Assembly: GCA_013822855.1 (NCBI GenBank)
Contig: PNLE01000007.1
Span: 1-48,683, forward strand
Direction of reading: 5' to 3'
Length of the DNA stretch: 48,683 bases
Source: Planctomyces sp.
GTDB lineage: Bacteria; Planctomycetota; Planctomycetia; Planctomycetales; Planctomycetaceae
Below are positions 1 to 8,207 of the stretch, in pieces (position 1 is the stretch's first letter; each line of letters opens with the position of its first letter). The notes beneath the pieces were generated by a model. The model saw only the letters and a program-made list of their open reading frames with translations. It searched no databases and was not told the origin of the DNA. Made by a program: the position numbers and the translations under genes.

Positions 1-108
1 GCCACAGGCCTCCCCGGCCGGCACCATCTTTCGACAGCGCTGGCAAATCACGGCCCTGATCCAGCCGCGAACCGAGGGAACTTCTTCCGGATCGCAGGTA
101 GGCACCAA
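1..108 (-). CDS. Possible N-terminal fragment of a small zinc-ribbon-like protein
   Basis: On the minus strand the left edge of the window can be read as an open frame that runs off the end. It contains the motif CQRCRK followed by AGEACG, the spacing of a Cys-pair knuckle. There is no ATG in this frame before the motif; candidate starts are TTG at 108 or GTG at 105. The frame is short and overlaps an alternative ATG frame at about 126, so it may be chance. The function is unknown. Confidence 0.2.
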   Translation of the reverse strand, partial: MVPTCDPEEVPSVRGWIRAVICQRCRKMVPAGEACG

Positions 109-182
109 GTGCCGACCTACGAGGCATGCCCAGCGAAGCCCCTCTACCCTATCAGACCTGGGTGCGCGCTTTCCCCCTCTTC

Positions 183-226
183 CTCCCACGCCCATTCCGA
201 TGGGAGAGGGCCGGGGTGAGGGCGAG
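183..226 (-). repeat. Dispersed repeat, left copy (ALTPALSHRN type)
   Basis: Read on the minus strand, this stretch matches 48374-48417 on the plus strand with only about two differences over about 44 bp. It contains a small internal hairpin, CCCAT-TCCG-ATGGG. Its chance translation includes ALTPALSHRNGRG, a peptide I recall as a common artefact of intergenic repeats in many genomes. The two copies face each other across the window. Confidence 0.7.
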
Positions 227-328
227 TTCGAACATCTCGACCACAATGGAACGGGTCACTGCTGACGGCTGATGAGACATCAATGACGGGTAAGGGGATG
301 GCTCCGGTTGATCAGGCCCATTGGTGTG

Positions 329-352
329 CCACTCCTGGCTCGCCAGCAGTGC
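329..352 (-). repeat. REP-like palindrome, copy 1
   Basis: The core at 331-350 (plus strand ACTCCTGGCT CGCCAGCAGT) is an imperfect palindrome with one mismatch in a 9-bp stem. On the minus strand its core matches the perfect copy at 48467-48486 with one difference, and the match continues into the flanking GAG and GGCACA. A shorter relative lies at 47029-47050. The arrangement resembles bacterial REP elements; the role is unknown. Confidence 0.65.
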
Positions 353-413
353 TCCTCCCAAGAGCCAACCAGCCCCGCAAAGGCCAAAGACGCCATCCTC
401 TTGGAGACCTTCT

Positions 414-475
414 CGCCTTCGCGTGAGAAAAGTCTTCTCGCAAACCGGAATTCCAACAGCACTCACGCGAAGGCG
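414..475. repeat. 14-bp inverted repeat with 34-nt spacer
   Basis: CGCCTTCGCGTGAG at 414-427 is the exact reverse complement of CTCACGCGAAGGCG at 462-475. The right arm continues into further GCGAAG units up to about 490. This could be a terminator-like stem or part of a dispersed intergenic repeat. There is no T-run beside it, so I favour a repeat. Confidence 0.55.
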
Positions 476-673
476 CGAAGATCGCGAAGGAAAACCAAGA
501 TCATTTCCCCCTTATTTCATCGTTGGCATTGAACCAGTAGTAAAAACCGCAATGATCATCTGTGTGTCATGATTCGGGCTTCGGACAGCACGCCACCCCA
601 TCTCTCAACACCCAGTTGAGTTTTGGATAGCGCATTGGGATTCGTACCAGACCAACCTTGGGAGAGCCGAATC

Positions 674-1442
674 ATGGGCTTGGATACCGTGGAATTCGTC
701 ATGGATGTCGAAGACACCTTCGACATCAAAATCGACGATGAAGCGTATGCCACGATTCTCTCGCCGAGAGACTTGGCCCATTACATCTGCCGTCAACTCG
801 CAAAGCAGGACCGCCTGCTCGATGACCAACAGGATCGGCCGCGATCACCGGGGACAAGCTGGACGAAAACACCGGAATTTCTCGCGTGGTCTCTCCTCAA
901 AGAGACATTTCCAACCCCCGGCCGTTCGTCTCAGACCCAGCACGCCTCTCGACACCCTCCTTCCCCCGCAGCGTCGAAGACACCTCTGGGAGAAATGGCA
1001 GATTCGTGCTGGTGTCAAATTCCCGGTATTGATCTCCCGAAGCGGTGCGGCTGTGCTCCTGCTTCTGATCATCGCACTCATGCTTGTCTGGCCGGCCTAT
1101 GTCATTGGAAGCTGGCTGGGCCTGATTGTTTTTGGCCTGATCATCGCCAACTTCGCATATGTCGTCCATTGCCTTGAAACTGCCGTGGCCTCGACCAGCC
1201 TGCAGTTTCCCGCCTGCTGCACCACCGTGGGCGAACTGGCACGCTACACCATCCCCCATCACGAAGAGCCTCGCATCACCCGCAAAACGCTCACGCATTG
1301 GGCCGAACGAGGCGGCCACCGCCCGACCTCATGGCCCCAGGCTACGGTCGAACCGCGAGTCATGGCTCTCCTCTGCGAGAACATGAGCATCCATCCGGGC
1401 AATGTTCAGCCCACGGACTTGTTCAAGGACATCTTCTACTGA
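674..1442 (+). pseudogene. Acyl-carrier-like protein, split by a frameshift
   Basis: The first part, from the ATG at 674, begins MGLDTVEFVMDVEDTF, the opening of a planctomycete acyl-carrier-like family that usually starts exactly here. A GGGAG ribosome binding site lies about ten bases upstream. The usual phosphopantetheine serine of carrier proteins (DSL/DSV) is Thr here, so the arm may not be attached. The later part is in the next frame: RPSTPLDTLLPP, a hydrophobic hairpin (AVLLLLIIALMLVWPAY and a second stretch), then a second carrier-like helix pair ending LFKDIFY at 1442. Dropping one C from the C5 run at 915-919 joins the halves smoothly as ...KETFPTPAVRLRPST.... So it is either a recent pseudogene, a slippage-dependent gene, or a sequencing error. 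It converges on the lipoprotein gene that ends at 1498. Confidence 0.7.
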
Positions 1443-1497
1443 CGAGCCACTGGAGTTGAGCCATGGAATCGACACTGCCAGCTCAAGACCAAAGCGG

Positions 1498-2064
1498 CTA
1501 CCGGCTGAAGGCATTCTGGATCGATTGCAGCATCGATCGTTCGAGGGCCGCATCCCGGCCACGCGGAATCCAACCGCTGGGCGAGGACTGCCCCACCACC
1601 AGATCGAGATCTCGCTGGAGCGGGGTGTGATCCTGGAAGGTCGCCCCCCCCGCGAAGTTCGCGGCTCCCGCGACATCCTCGATCTCTTTGAAGGCCTCCA
1701 CACTGACGAAGTATCCCCCTTGTGCGGGCGTCACGCTGATGTAAGCCTTCCTGCGGATCGATTGGAGGGTGCTTTCCCAGCGGGAATAACCATCCGCCGA
1801 GTCGCGATGCCACGGTTCCAGAATCCCGGCACCGGTTTTGAACTTGGTCTCGATCACGCCGTCGATGCGACTTTCACGTTCGATCTCGAACAGATAATCG
1901 TGGACGACATCGACCGTCGTCTCCCAGGCGTCTTCCTCGTTCTGGGCGCGCACAAAGAGCGGGTTGCCTGTCTGCTGCGACGCTTGTTGCGGGCCACCCG
2001 CACAACCCGTCGCGACAGTCATCAAGCCCATGATCAAGCAGCATGTCTTCAGTGCAGCATCCAT
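1498..2064 (-). CDS. Putative lipoprotein, planctomycete family
   Basis: A 188-residue protein. It starts MDAALKTCC and has a short hydrophobic segment ending in the lipobox VATGC (Cys about residue 21), so it should be exported and lipid-anchored. The mature part contains WETTVDVVHDYLFEIERE, GVIETKFKTG, LEPWHRDS and STLQSIRRKAYISV, and near the end GWIPRGRDAALE. I recognise this pattern from uncharacterised conserved planctomycete lipoproteins but can give no biochemical role. I chose the ATG at 2064 rather than the longer frame from 2148 because the signal peptide begins there; the Shine-Dalgarno signal is weak. It is transcribed leftward, downstream of the Cys-rich membrane protein gene but separated from it by a hairpin. 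Confidence 0.75.
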   Translation of the reverse strand: MDAALKTCCLIMGLMTVATGCAGGPQQASQQTGNPLFVRAQNEEDAWETTVDVVHDYLFEIERESRIDGVIETKFKTGAGILEPWHRDSADGYSRWESTLQSIRRKAYISVTPAQGGYFVSVEAFKEIEDVAGAANFAGGATFQDHTPLQRDLDLVVGQSSPSGWIPRGRDAALERSMLQSIQNAFSR

Positions 2065-2219
2065 GCGCACGGATTCCAGCGTCCATTCTCGGAAAGTTGA
2101 CCGACAAGATTTCACCGGGAATTTCGCAGAGTCCGGCAAAACGGGCAAGGTGAGTTGCCGTATCCCGCCGAAGCGGAATCTGCTGGCGACACAAAATCAC
2201 GTCTGCCAAGACGGTTTAA

Positions 2220-2259
2220 CGCCAAGAGCCAGCCTCCCTGGGAAGACTGGCTCTTGGCG
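2220..2259 (-). terminator. Hairpin terminator after the Cys-rich membrane protein gene
   Basis: A perfect 13-bp stem: CGCCAAGAGCCAG at 2220-2232 pairs with CTGGCTCTTGGCG at 2247-2259 around a 14-nt loop. On the minus strand it is followed by TTAAACC, a weak T-tract. It lies 69 bp past the stop of the gene at 2328-2720. Confidence 0.7.
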
Positions 2260-2327
2260 AATGGACAATTTGATGGGCCGTGAACAAAACGGCTTGGGGC
2301 CTGGTCACGGGTCACCCACAGCGAAGA

Positions 2328-2720
2328 CTAGAGAGTCGTGACGGCATCCACCACATCTGTAGCGTTGGCGGGCACGAGTGCCGAGACAGGAGCTTCCGTT
2401 TCCGTGGCGGCGACAGCCGTGGCACGCCCCTTCATGCTGCAGCAGCTGCCTTCTTCCGGCTGGCTGGCCAGAACAACCGCAGTGCTTTCGGACAAGTGGC
2501 AGCAGCCACCCTTGGACATCGAACAGGTGCCGGTTTCCGGCTGACCGCTGATGGCGGCGACAATGTTGGCCTGCTCGCTCCAAGCCAGCGTACCGGCGAC
2601 ACCCAACCCCAGAACTGCGAGAGCCAATAGCAGTGGCTGAGATTTCCGAGGTGCCGGGGTGGCCGGAGATTCGACATACGAGAGAGAGTCGTCGGCGGGG
2701 GGAGTCGTCTGTTCCGTCAT
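2328..2720 (-). CDS. Small single-pass membrane protein with Cys-rich motifs
   Basis: 130 residues from the ATG at 2720, which has GGAG six bases upstream. A TTG four codons earlier would overlap that site, so ATG is preferred. Order: polar Pro/Thr/Ser-rich N-terminus; one membrane helix (PLLLALAVLGLGVAGTLAW, about residues 28-46); then two Cys clusters, CSMSKGGCCHL and GSCCSMKG; then an Ala/Val/Thr-rich tail. The five cysteines and neighbouring Met and His suggest metal binding or disulphides on the outer side, but this is inference. The sequence matches no family I can name. It may be transcribed alone, since a strong hairpin follows it. Confidence 0.65.
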   Translation of the reverse strand: MTEQTTPPADDSLSYVESPATPAPRKSQPLLLALAVLGLGVAGTLAWSEQANIVAAISGQPETGTCSMSKGGCCHLSESTAVVLASQPEEGSCCSMKGRATAVAATETEAPVSALVPANATDVVDAVTTL

Positions 2721-3076
2721 TCTGTTCTCCAAACAAAAGGGATTTCGATCGAACTGTGATTGAATGAGGCGAGATTAGAACCAGCGGTGGACAAAATAGA
2801 AATGAGAGCGGTGGCAGTGCCCCAACTTACTAACCGTTGGTCACCATCAACACCAGTTTTCAAACCGACTTCTCAAGCAGCTCACATCAACTCTTCGAAT
2901 TCTATCCAGATCGGGCCATCTTTCCAAAAATCTGTTCCAGGAAAGTTTCCGCTCTCCACCATCAAATCGGAGCAACGTCTCGTAACCAATTTTGCCAAAT
3001 AGGGTTACGACAATCGGAAGAACATTCAATCCGCCAGACTTGGCGCTGCTCCACCTCCTTAGATATCCTTCACGAC
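2721..3076. other. Intergenic region before tRNA-Ser
   Basis: About 355 bp. It must hold the leftward promoter of the Cys-rich protein gene and the rightward promoter of the tRNA. Open frames on both strands lack coding character. I see no convincing -35/-10 pair or structured RNA. Confidence 0.5.
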
Positions 3077-3164
<88 letters not shown>

Positions 3165-3210
3165 TCGCTGCTGACAATTTTAAGCAGCAGACTTTGTGGC
3201 AATTGCAATG

Positions 3211-3247
3211 AGCAGGGCGGAGCGTCATCGGCACACTCCGCCCTGCT
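3211..3247 (+). terminator. Intrinsic terminator after tRNA-Ser
   Basis: The 12-bp perfect stem AGCAGGGCGGAG / CTCCGCCCTGCT has a 13-nt loop and is followed by TTCGTTTTC on the plus strand. It terminates the tRNA transcript and may also act on the facing gene that ends at 3294. Confidence 0.85.
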
Positions 3248-3293
3248 TTCGTTTTCACTTAGCCCGATTTCGAATTCGGCGCACGCCGGCGAG

Positions 3294-3839
3294 TTACTTC
3301 ATCTCTTCCTTGCCGTGATCGTGGTCATGCTCGTCGTCGAGATGCACGTCCAGGAATGGCGTGTAAGACTTCTCGCCCACGGCGATCTTCGCGGTGCCGT
3401 GAATGAAGCCGGCTTCGATCAGTTCATGAACCTGCTTTTCGTCGACCAGTTCGTAGCGTGATGACTGCCCGGCGGCTTCTCCCTCGAGCGGGGCGGCCTT
3501 CAGCACCAGTTTTTCGCCCCCTTCTCCCGCGATTTCTACTTCGGTGGCAGTGGACGGAACCGGTGACTTGCCATCGGCGGCGAGGAGGAAGATGACCAAT
3601 GCGTGTCGCTTGCCGTCCACGACGAGCTCACCCTGGACATCCTTCACATCCTTGGCGAGTACGAACAGGCTGCCCCCATGCGGGCCGACCGGGCCATGGT
3701 CGTGGCCATGATCATCATGCCCCTGCTCCTGCTTGATCTGCGAAGCGGTTTTGAAGTCGCCCGAACCACCACAGCCCACTGCGGAAGCCACGATCAAACA
3801 AACCATCGAATTCACCAGCTGCCATCTCGAAAAACGCAT
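3294..3839 (-). CDS. His-rich periplasmic lipoprotein, putative metal-binding
   Basis: 181 residues with a lipoprotein signal peptide: MRFSRWQLVNSMVCLIVASA, then VGCGG with the lipidated Cys at about residue 23. Just after the signal is a histidine cluster (HDDHGHDHGPVGPHGG, about residues 41-56), and the C-terminus carries another (DVHLDDEHDHDHGKEE). Between them is a beta-rich domain with VDGKRHALVIFLLAADGK and TEVEIAGEGGEKLVLKA. The His/Asp clusters suggest binding of zinc, nickel or copper in the periplasm; this is inferred from composition only. The start has GGGA about nine bases upstream. It is a lone leftward gene separated from the GGDEF gene by about 210 bp. Confidence 0.75.
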   Translation of the reverse strand: MRFSRWQLVNSMVCLIVASAVGCGGSGDFKTASQIKQEQGHDDHGHDHGPVGPHGGSLFVLAKDVKDVQGELVVDGKRHALVIFLLAADGKSPVPSTATEVEIAGEGGEKLVLKAAPLEGEAAGQSSRYELVDEKQVHELIEAGFIHGTAKIAVGEKSYTPFLDVHLDDEHDHDHGKEEMK

Positions 3840-4048
3840 GTCTCGTTCCCAATTCCGTAGTAAAGAAAGTGCCGTGTCGCTGTGAAGCTATCTTGTCGAT
3901 CATCAGTGAAGCGAGGTCGCGCCCTTGGTGCCATCGACTCATCGTGCCATTGAACGATGAGTTCCATCGAACAATGGTATGCTAACGCGCCGAACCATCC
4001 CGCCCGAAGCCATTCCCCTGAATCTATCCGGCTCGCAAGTTTTTGCAA

Positions 4049-5062
4049 TCACAGTGCAATATCTGCCCGCTCCATGCTCTCGGTCGCTACGGACGGATTG
4101 TCCGCATACCGCACCAGATGGATGCCATCACGACCATGCCGCTTGACGTGGTACATGGCTTGATCGGCCATTGTCAGGCAAGTCGCGGCATCCGGCGGAC
4201 TCTTCGGAAATGTCACCACACCCACACTGAAGGTGGTTGGCGAATTCATCCCCAGCACGGTCGCACGCAGGTTGGCCAACAATCTTTCAACAACACTGAG
4301 TGCGGTGGCTTCGTCCACTTCCGAGATCAGCACGGCGAACTCGTCTCCACCCACACGGGCGGCGGCATCGAACGAGCGGATGTTCTTCTCGAGCACATTC
4401 CCCACCACTTTGAGCAAGGCATCACCCACCTGATGTCCCTGAACATCGTTGACTTCCTTGAAGCGGTCGCAATCCAGATACACCAGGGCGAATTCGCGGA
4501 AGTGACGGGTCGAGCGGGCGATCTCGGCCTGCAATTGCTCCTCGAAGCCTCGGGCATTGAGCAGACCCGTGATCGGATCCCGACGGGAACGCACTTGCTC
4601 GTCGATGAGTTGTCGCCGGAGATGCTGACCCCACCCCGCGCTCAAGAGGCAGACGGTCAGAAGTGAAATCGTGCTGGAAGCCGAGATCCCGGGCCGCAGG
4701 ATCGACTGCATGGCCATGTACGACGTCCCGAGGATCGCGAAGATCCACGGCCACGTCGCCGTCGCGTAGTAGGCGATCGCCGCGAATCCCACGGGAAAGA
4801 TCCAGCGGAACTCGCCCGGTGCGGCGAACAGGCACCTTCCGAGGATCGCCGCCACAATGCCCCAGACCACCAGCTGGTGCACCCAGGGATGATTGGTGCG
4901 CAACCTCAAGCGGGGGACGATTCGCCCCTTCGAATTGCCGGGACTCGCTGTGCCTGGGATCTTCCCCGGCGACTGTCCAGCGGTCGGCGCTGTCGGTGGC
5001 GAAACCGTCCCGATCGGTGCGTTGGAATGCATGATTGCCCGTAGGCCACCTTTGTGATCCAT
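4049..5062 (-). CDS. Membrane-anchored GGDEF diguanylate cyclase
   Basis: About 337 residues. A disordered, Pro/Gly/Ser-rich N-terminus of some 50 residues is followed by a set of hydrophobic helices (VHQLVVWGIVAAILG to ISLLTVCLLSAGWG, about residues 58-145), so the protein sits in the inner membrane. The cytoplasmic C-terminal GGDEF domain opens at RRDPITGLLNARGF and has the intact active site RVGGDEFAVL (GGDEF about 237-241). Five residues before GGDEF is RSFD, the RxxD product-inhibition site. It should therefore make c-di-GMP with feedback control. No recognisable PAS or HAMP domain is present. The start is ambiguous: TTG 5068, ATG 5062 or ATG 5032, none with a strong ribosome binding site. 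Confidence 0.9.
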   Translation of the reverse strand: MDHKGGLRAIMHSNAPIGTVSPPTAPTAGQSPGKIPGTASPGNSKGRIVPRLRLRTNHPWVHQLVVWGIVAAILGRCLFAAPGEFRWIFPVGFAAIAYYATATWPWIFAILGTSYMAMQSILRPGISASSTISLLTVCLLSAGWGQHLRRQLIDEQVRSRRDPITGLLNARGFEEQLQAEIARSTRHFREFALVYLDCDRFKEVNDVQGHQVGDALLKVVGNVLEKNIRSFDAAARVGGDEFAVLISEVDEATALSVVERLLANLRATVLGMNSPTTFSVGVVTFPKSPPDAATCLTMADQAMYHVKRHGRDGIHLVRYADNPSVATESMERADIAL

Positions 5063-5225
5063 CCCCAATAAATACGCCCGGCCCGGTCATAGGATCATAT
5101 CGCCGACTCCACATCACGGCGACAGAGTGGGAGATCAAGCTCTCAGTACGAAACCGGTATTCGGAATATTCTCCAAAGACCCGGATCCCACTTACGGCTC
5201 GATCAGTTCGACTTCTTCACGGTGC

Positions 5226-6296
5226 TCATTTCACGGTGCTGTTGGATTCGCCACCGGTGCCGTTCTTCTTTTGTGTCGACTTCGGATCCGAGGCTTTCTT
5301 CGTGGCCGCTTTCTCCGTGGCAGCCTTTGGCGTGCCGGACTGTTCGGCGGCGGGCTTCGAATCGGGATTCACCACATCGGCCCAGAGCCAGCGGCTGGCA
5401 TCCGGGAAGATCACGCCGCCAAAGTTGCCGTTGTGAGGCCCTTTTCCTTCGACGATTTTGTAGTCATACCCTTTGAACTTGAAAGAGCTCGCCATCTGCT
5501 TGTTGGCCAGAAACCAGTTGCCGAACTGGTTGTCGACATCGAACTCGTTCGCCTGGAGGAAGACCTTGATCGGCTTCTTCTCCTGCTTGCGGATGATCGT
5601 GGGATAGACGTAGCCGCCACGGATATCGGTGAAGCTTCCCACCTGTGTCATCACCTTGCGGAAGCTGTCGGGACGCTCCCAAGCGACGGTGAAGGCGCAG
5701 ATCCCTCCGGATGAAATACCGCAAATCGCCCGCTGGTTGGGGTCGTCCGTGATGTTGTACTTGGCCTTTACCCGCGGCAGCACGTCCTCGTGCAGAAACT
5801 TCGAGTAGGTGTCGCCCAGGGTGTCGTACTCCACGCTGCGGTTGTCGGTCTTCCAAGGAGTCTCGGGGAGCTTCCCCTTGTTGCCGGGATTGATGAACAC
5901 GCCGATGATCGGCGGCAATTCCTTGGCATGGATCAGGTTGTCAAAGACCACCGGCACGCGGAAGTCGCCCTTCTCACCCAGATAAGTGTGCCCATCCTGG
6001 AAGACCATCAGTGCCGTCGGCTCGCCTTTGTACTGGGCGGGAATATAAATGGCGCATTCGCGGAATGTCCCCGGATAGATCTTGCTGTCGTTCAGCTCGA
6101 ATTTCTCGATCTTCCCTTGGGGCACCCCTTCCTTCCGCTGCGAATCCGGGCCGTGCTCGTACTTCTGAGGCTCTTCGGCGAACGCACCCGGCGTGGAGGA
6201 GAACGAAGTCCACGCCAGCATCAGACCGGCAATGAATTTCGTGGCCATCACTGAAATCGTTTCCAGGCGAGATGGAGTGGGGAACGCATGTGTCAT
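5226..6296 (-). CDS. Secreted alpha/beta-hydrolase, esterase D / enterochelin esterase type
   Basis: 356 residues from ATG 6296, with AGAGG about eight bases upstream. A hydrophobic segment (MATKFIAGLMLAWTSF, about residues 17-32) and the cleavage-like GAFAEEP mark export. The hydrolase core has YPGTFRECAIYIP, LMVFQDGH, the nucleophile elbow GISSGG (Ser about 194), a candidate Asp in ANEFDVDN (about 250) and a His in GKGPHNGN (about 287), which makes a complete triad. This layout is typical of the planctomycete esterases annotated as enterochelin esterase-like; the substrate is unknown. The C-terminal 45 residues are a Lys/Ala/Ser/Thr-rich tail. It is a single gene, divergent from the M32 peptidase gene. 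Confidence 0.85.
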   Translation of the reverse strand: MTHAFPTPSRLETISVMATKFIAGLMLAWTSFSSTPGAFAEEPQKYEHGPDSQRKEGVPQGKIEKFELNDSKIYPGTFRECAIYIPAQYKGEPTALMVFQDGHTYLGEKGDFRVPVVFDNLIHAKELPPIIGVFINPGNKGKLPETPWKTDNRSVEYDTLGDTYSKFLHEDVLPRVKAKYNITDDPNQRAICGISSGGICAFTVAWERPDSFRKVMTQVGSFTDIRGGYVYPTIIRKQEKKPIKVFLQANEFDVDNQFGNWFLANKQMASSFKFKGYDYKIVEGKGPHNGNFGGVIFPDASRWLWADVVNPDSKPAAEQSGTPKAATEKAATKKASDPKSTQKKNGTGGESNSTVK

Positions 6297-6603
6297 CGAG
6301 TCAACCTCTGGTGTTCTAACGGTCAAAAGCTGTTGATCAAGGAGGATCACCGATCACCTGGGGACATCATGCCGAGGTCTGCCAGCAACCTTGGCATCCA
6401 GAGTGACCGATGTATTGATGCAGCATGGAGAACTTCCTGGCAACTTTCCAGAGGGAGTCCATCGGCCAGCGGTTCCACCCTGCGTCAACGGCACCGCCTC
6501 GGCAACCTTTCCCGTGCGCTTGACGATTGGCCGAGACCTTCAAACCATACGAGTATTGCGAACGGGCACCACTGCGGCTTTCGCACTACTCCAAGGATGA
6601 TTC
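6297..6603. other. Divergent promoter region, esterase / carboxypeptidase
   Basis: About 307 bp between two outward-reading genes. An AGGAGG at about 6340 is followed by an ATG at 6369, but the frame behind it runs into the carboxypeptidase gene out of register and shows no coding character. I see no clear operator or terminator. Confidence 0.45.
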
Positions 6604-8121
6604 ATGTCGAGCACTCCCGCCCTGTACGACGAACTTTGTCAGCGTCTTCACGAAACCGCCGTCCTGGGCTCCTGCAGCGCGCTACTGAGTTGGGACGAGC
6701 AGACCGGCATGCCCGCCGGGGGATCCGCGCACCGAGCCGAGCAGGTGGGGTTGATCGCCGGCCTGATCCACGAACGGGCCACCCATCCGCGCATCGGCGA
6801 GATTCTCGATCAACTCGCGGGGGCCGCCGATCTGGGTGAGGTCGAGTCGATCCCGTTCGCCAATGTTCGCGAATCCCGACGAACCTATGATCGGGCTAAA
6901 AAACTCCCCCGTCGGCTTGTCGAAGAACTTTCCCGCACCACCAGCCTGGCGCAGCAAGCTTGGATCAAGGCCCGCCGCGATAACGATTTTCCGGGCTTCC
7001 TGCCCTGGCTTGAGAAGATGATCGCCCTCAAGCGGGAGGAGGCGGAAGCCGTCGGCTATGGCGATGGCCACCCCTACGACGCCCTGCTCGACGAATACGA
7101 ACCGGAAGCCACAGCCGTCTCGATCCAGGCGGTCTTCGGTGCCCTGCGTCCCCGGTTGGTCGATCTCATCGCCCGCATCCAGAATTCGTCCACCAAGCTC
7201 AGCACCGAGATTGTAGATCGCCATTATCCGAAGGCGGCCCAGCGCGTCTTCGCCGATGCCGCCGCCCGATCCATCGGCTTCAGCTACGACCGGGGCCGCC
7301 TCGATGAATCGGCGCATCCGTTCTGTTCGGGGATCGGCCCGGGGGATGTCCGCCTGACGACCCGATTCATGGACCATCACTTCAACTCGGCCTTCTTCGG
7401 CGTGCTGCACGAGGCCGGACACGGCATTTACGAACAAGGCCTCCCCGACGACCAGTTCGGCCTGGGCTGCGGAACCGCCTGCTCGCTGGGGATCCACGAA
7501 TCGCAATCCCGCCTGTGGGAGAATTTCGTGGGCCGCAGTCCCGCCTTCTGGAATTACTTCTATCCCAATGCCAAGCAAGCATTCCCGTCATCGCTCAAGG
7601 ATGTCCCGCAAGCCGATTTCTACAAAGCGATCAATGTCGTCGAGCCGTCGTTCATCCGTGTTGAAGCGGACGAAGCCACGTACAACCTGCACATCATGCT
7701 GCGGTTCGAGTTGGAGTTGAAGCTCATCACGGGCGAACTCCCACCCCGCGATCTGCACGCCGTCTGGAACAGCACCTTCCAGCGAGATTTCGCCCTCACC
7801 CCACCCAACGATGCCCAAGGCTGCCTGCAGGATATCCACTGGAGTGCCGGCCTCTTCGGTTACTTCCCCACCTACGCTTTGGGGAACATCTACGCGGGCA
7901 TGTTGTTCGAAGCCGCCGGAAAGGATCTGGGAGATCTGGCACCGTCCTTCTCGAAGGGCGAGTTTCTGCCGCTCAAGAACTGGCTGGGCGAGAAGATTCA
8001 TCAGCACGGACGACGATTCTCCGCCGCGGAACTGATGAAGAAGGCCACGGGCTTGGAGCTCACCCACGAGCCACTCATGCGGCATCTCGAAGGCAAGTAC
8101 TCGGCGTTGTATGGCCTGTAA
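6604..8121 (+). CDS. M32 family carboxypeptidase (carboxypeptidase Taq type)
   Basis: 505 residues, the normal length for family M32. These cytoplasmic metallopeptidases remove C-terminal residues broadly, though not Pro. The zinc site HEAGH is at residues 269-273 in the context GVLHEAGHGIYEQGLP, followed by the family hallmark SLGIHESQSRLWENFVGRSPAFW with the third zinc ligand. Other conserved pieces are the N-terminal SWDEQTGMP and the C-terminal WSAGLFGYFPTYALGNIYAG. The start at 6604 is shortly after AAGGATGATTC. The next gene, a thioredoxin-like protein, starts 86 bp downstream and may be co-transcribed. Confidence 0.95.
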   Translation: MSSTPALYDELCQRLHETAVLGSCSALLSWDEQTGMPAGGSAHRAEQVGLIAGLIHERATHPRIGEILDQLAGAADLGEVESIPFANVRESRRTYDRAKKLPRRLVEELSRTTSLAQQAWIKARRDNDFPGFLPWLEKMIALKREEAEAVGYGDGHPYDALLDEYEPEATAVSIQAVFGALRPRLVDLIARIQNSSTKLSTEIVDRHYPKAAQRVFADAAARSIGFSYDRGRLDESAHPFCSGIGPGDVRLTTRFMDHHFNSAFFGVLHEAGHGIYEQGLPDDQFGLGCGTACSLGIHESQSRLWENFVGRSPAFWNYFYPNAKQAFPSSLKDVPQADFYKAINVVEPSFIRVEADEATYNLHIMLRFELELKLITGELPPRDLHAVWNSTFQRDFALTPPNDAQGCLQDIHWSAGLFGYFPTYALGNIYAGMLFEAAGKDLGDLAPSFSKGEFLPLKNWLGEKIHQHGRRFSAAELMKKATGLELTHEPLMRHLEGKYSALYGL

Positions 8122-8207
8122 TACGTCGTGAATGAATGGCCCGATGAGATTCCACATGTAAATCAGTCGACCGCAAATGTGGTCGGCATCACCGGAGAAT
8201 CAGTCCC

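Larger units (their letters stand above)
109..673. other. Repeat-bearing intergenic region
   Basis: About 560 bp with no convincing gene. The short open frames here translate parts of dispersed repeats (such as ALTPALSHRN) and are not proteins. The stretch holds a roughly 44-bp repeat also found inverted at the right edge, one copy of a REP-like palindrome, and a 14-bp inverted repeat; each is listed separately. It ends with the ribosome binding site of the acyl-carrier-like gene, GGGAG about ten bases before the ATG at 674. Confidence 0.6.

Noticed and set aside
152-466. Protein-like frames containing ALTPALSHRNGRG at both window ends
   Set aside because: They are translations of dispersed intergenic repeats; the peptide arises from the repeat and the frames have no conserved extent.
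6369-6839. A frame after an AGGAGG site, starting at ATG 6369
   Set aside because: It overlaps the M32 peptidase gene in another frame and reads as low-quality Arg/Ser-rich sequence; the Shine-Dalgarno match is probably chance.
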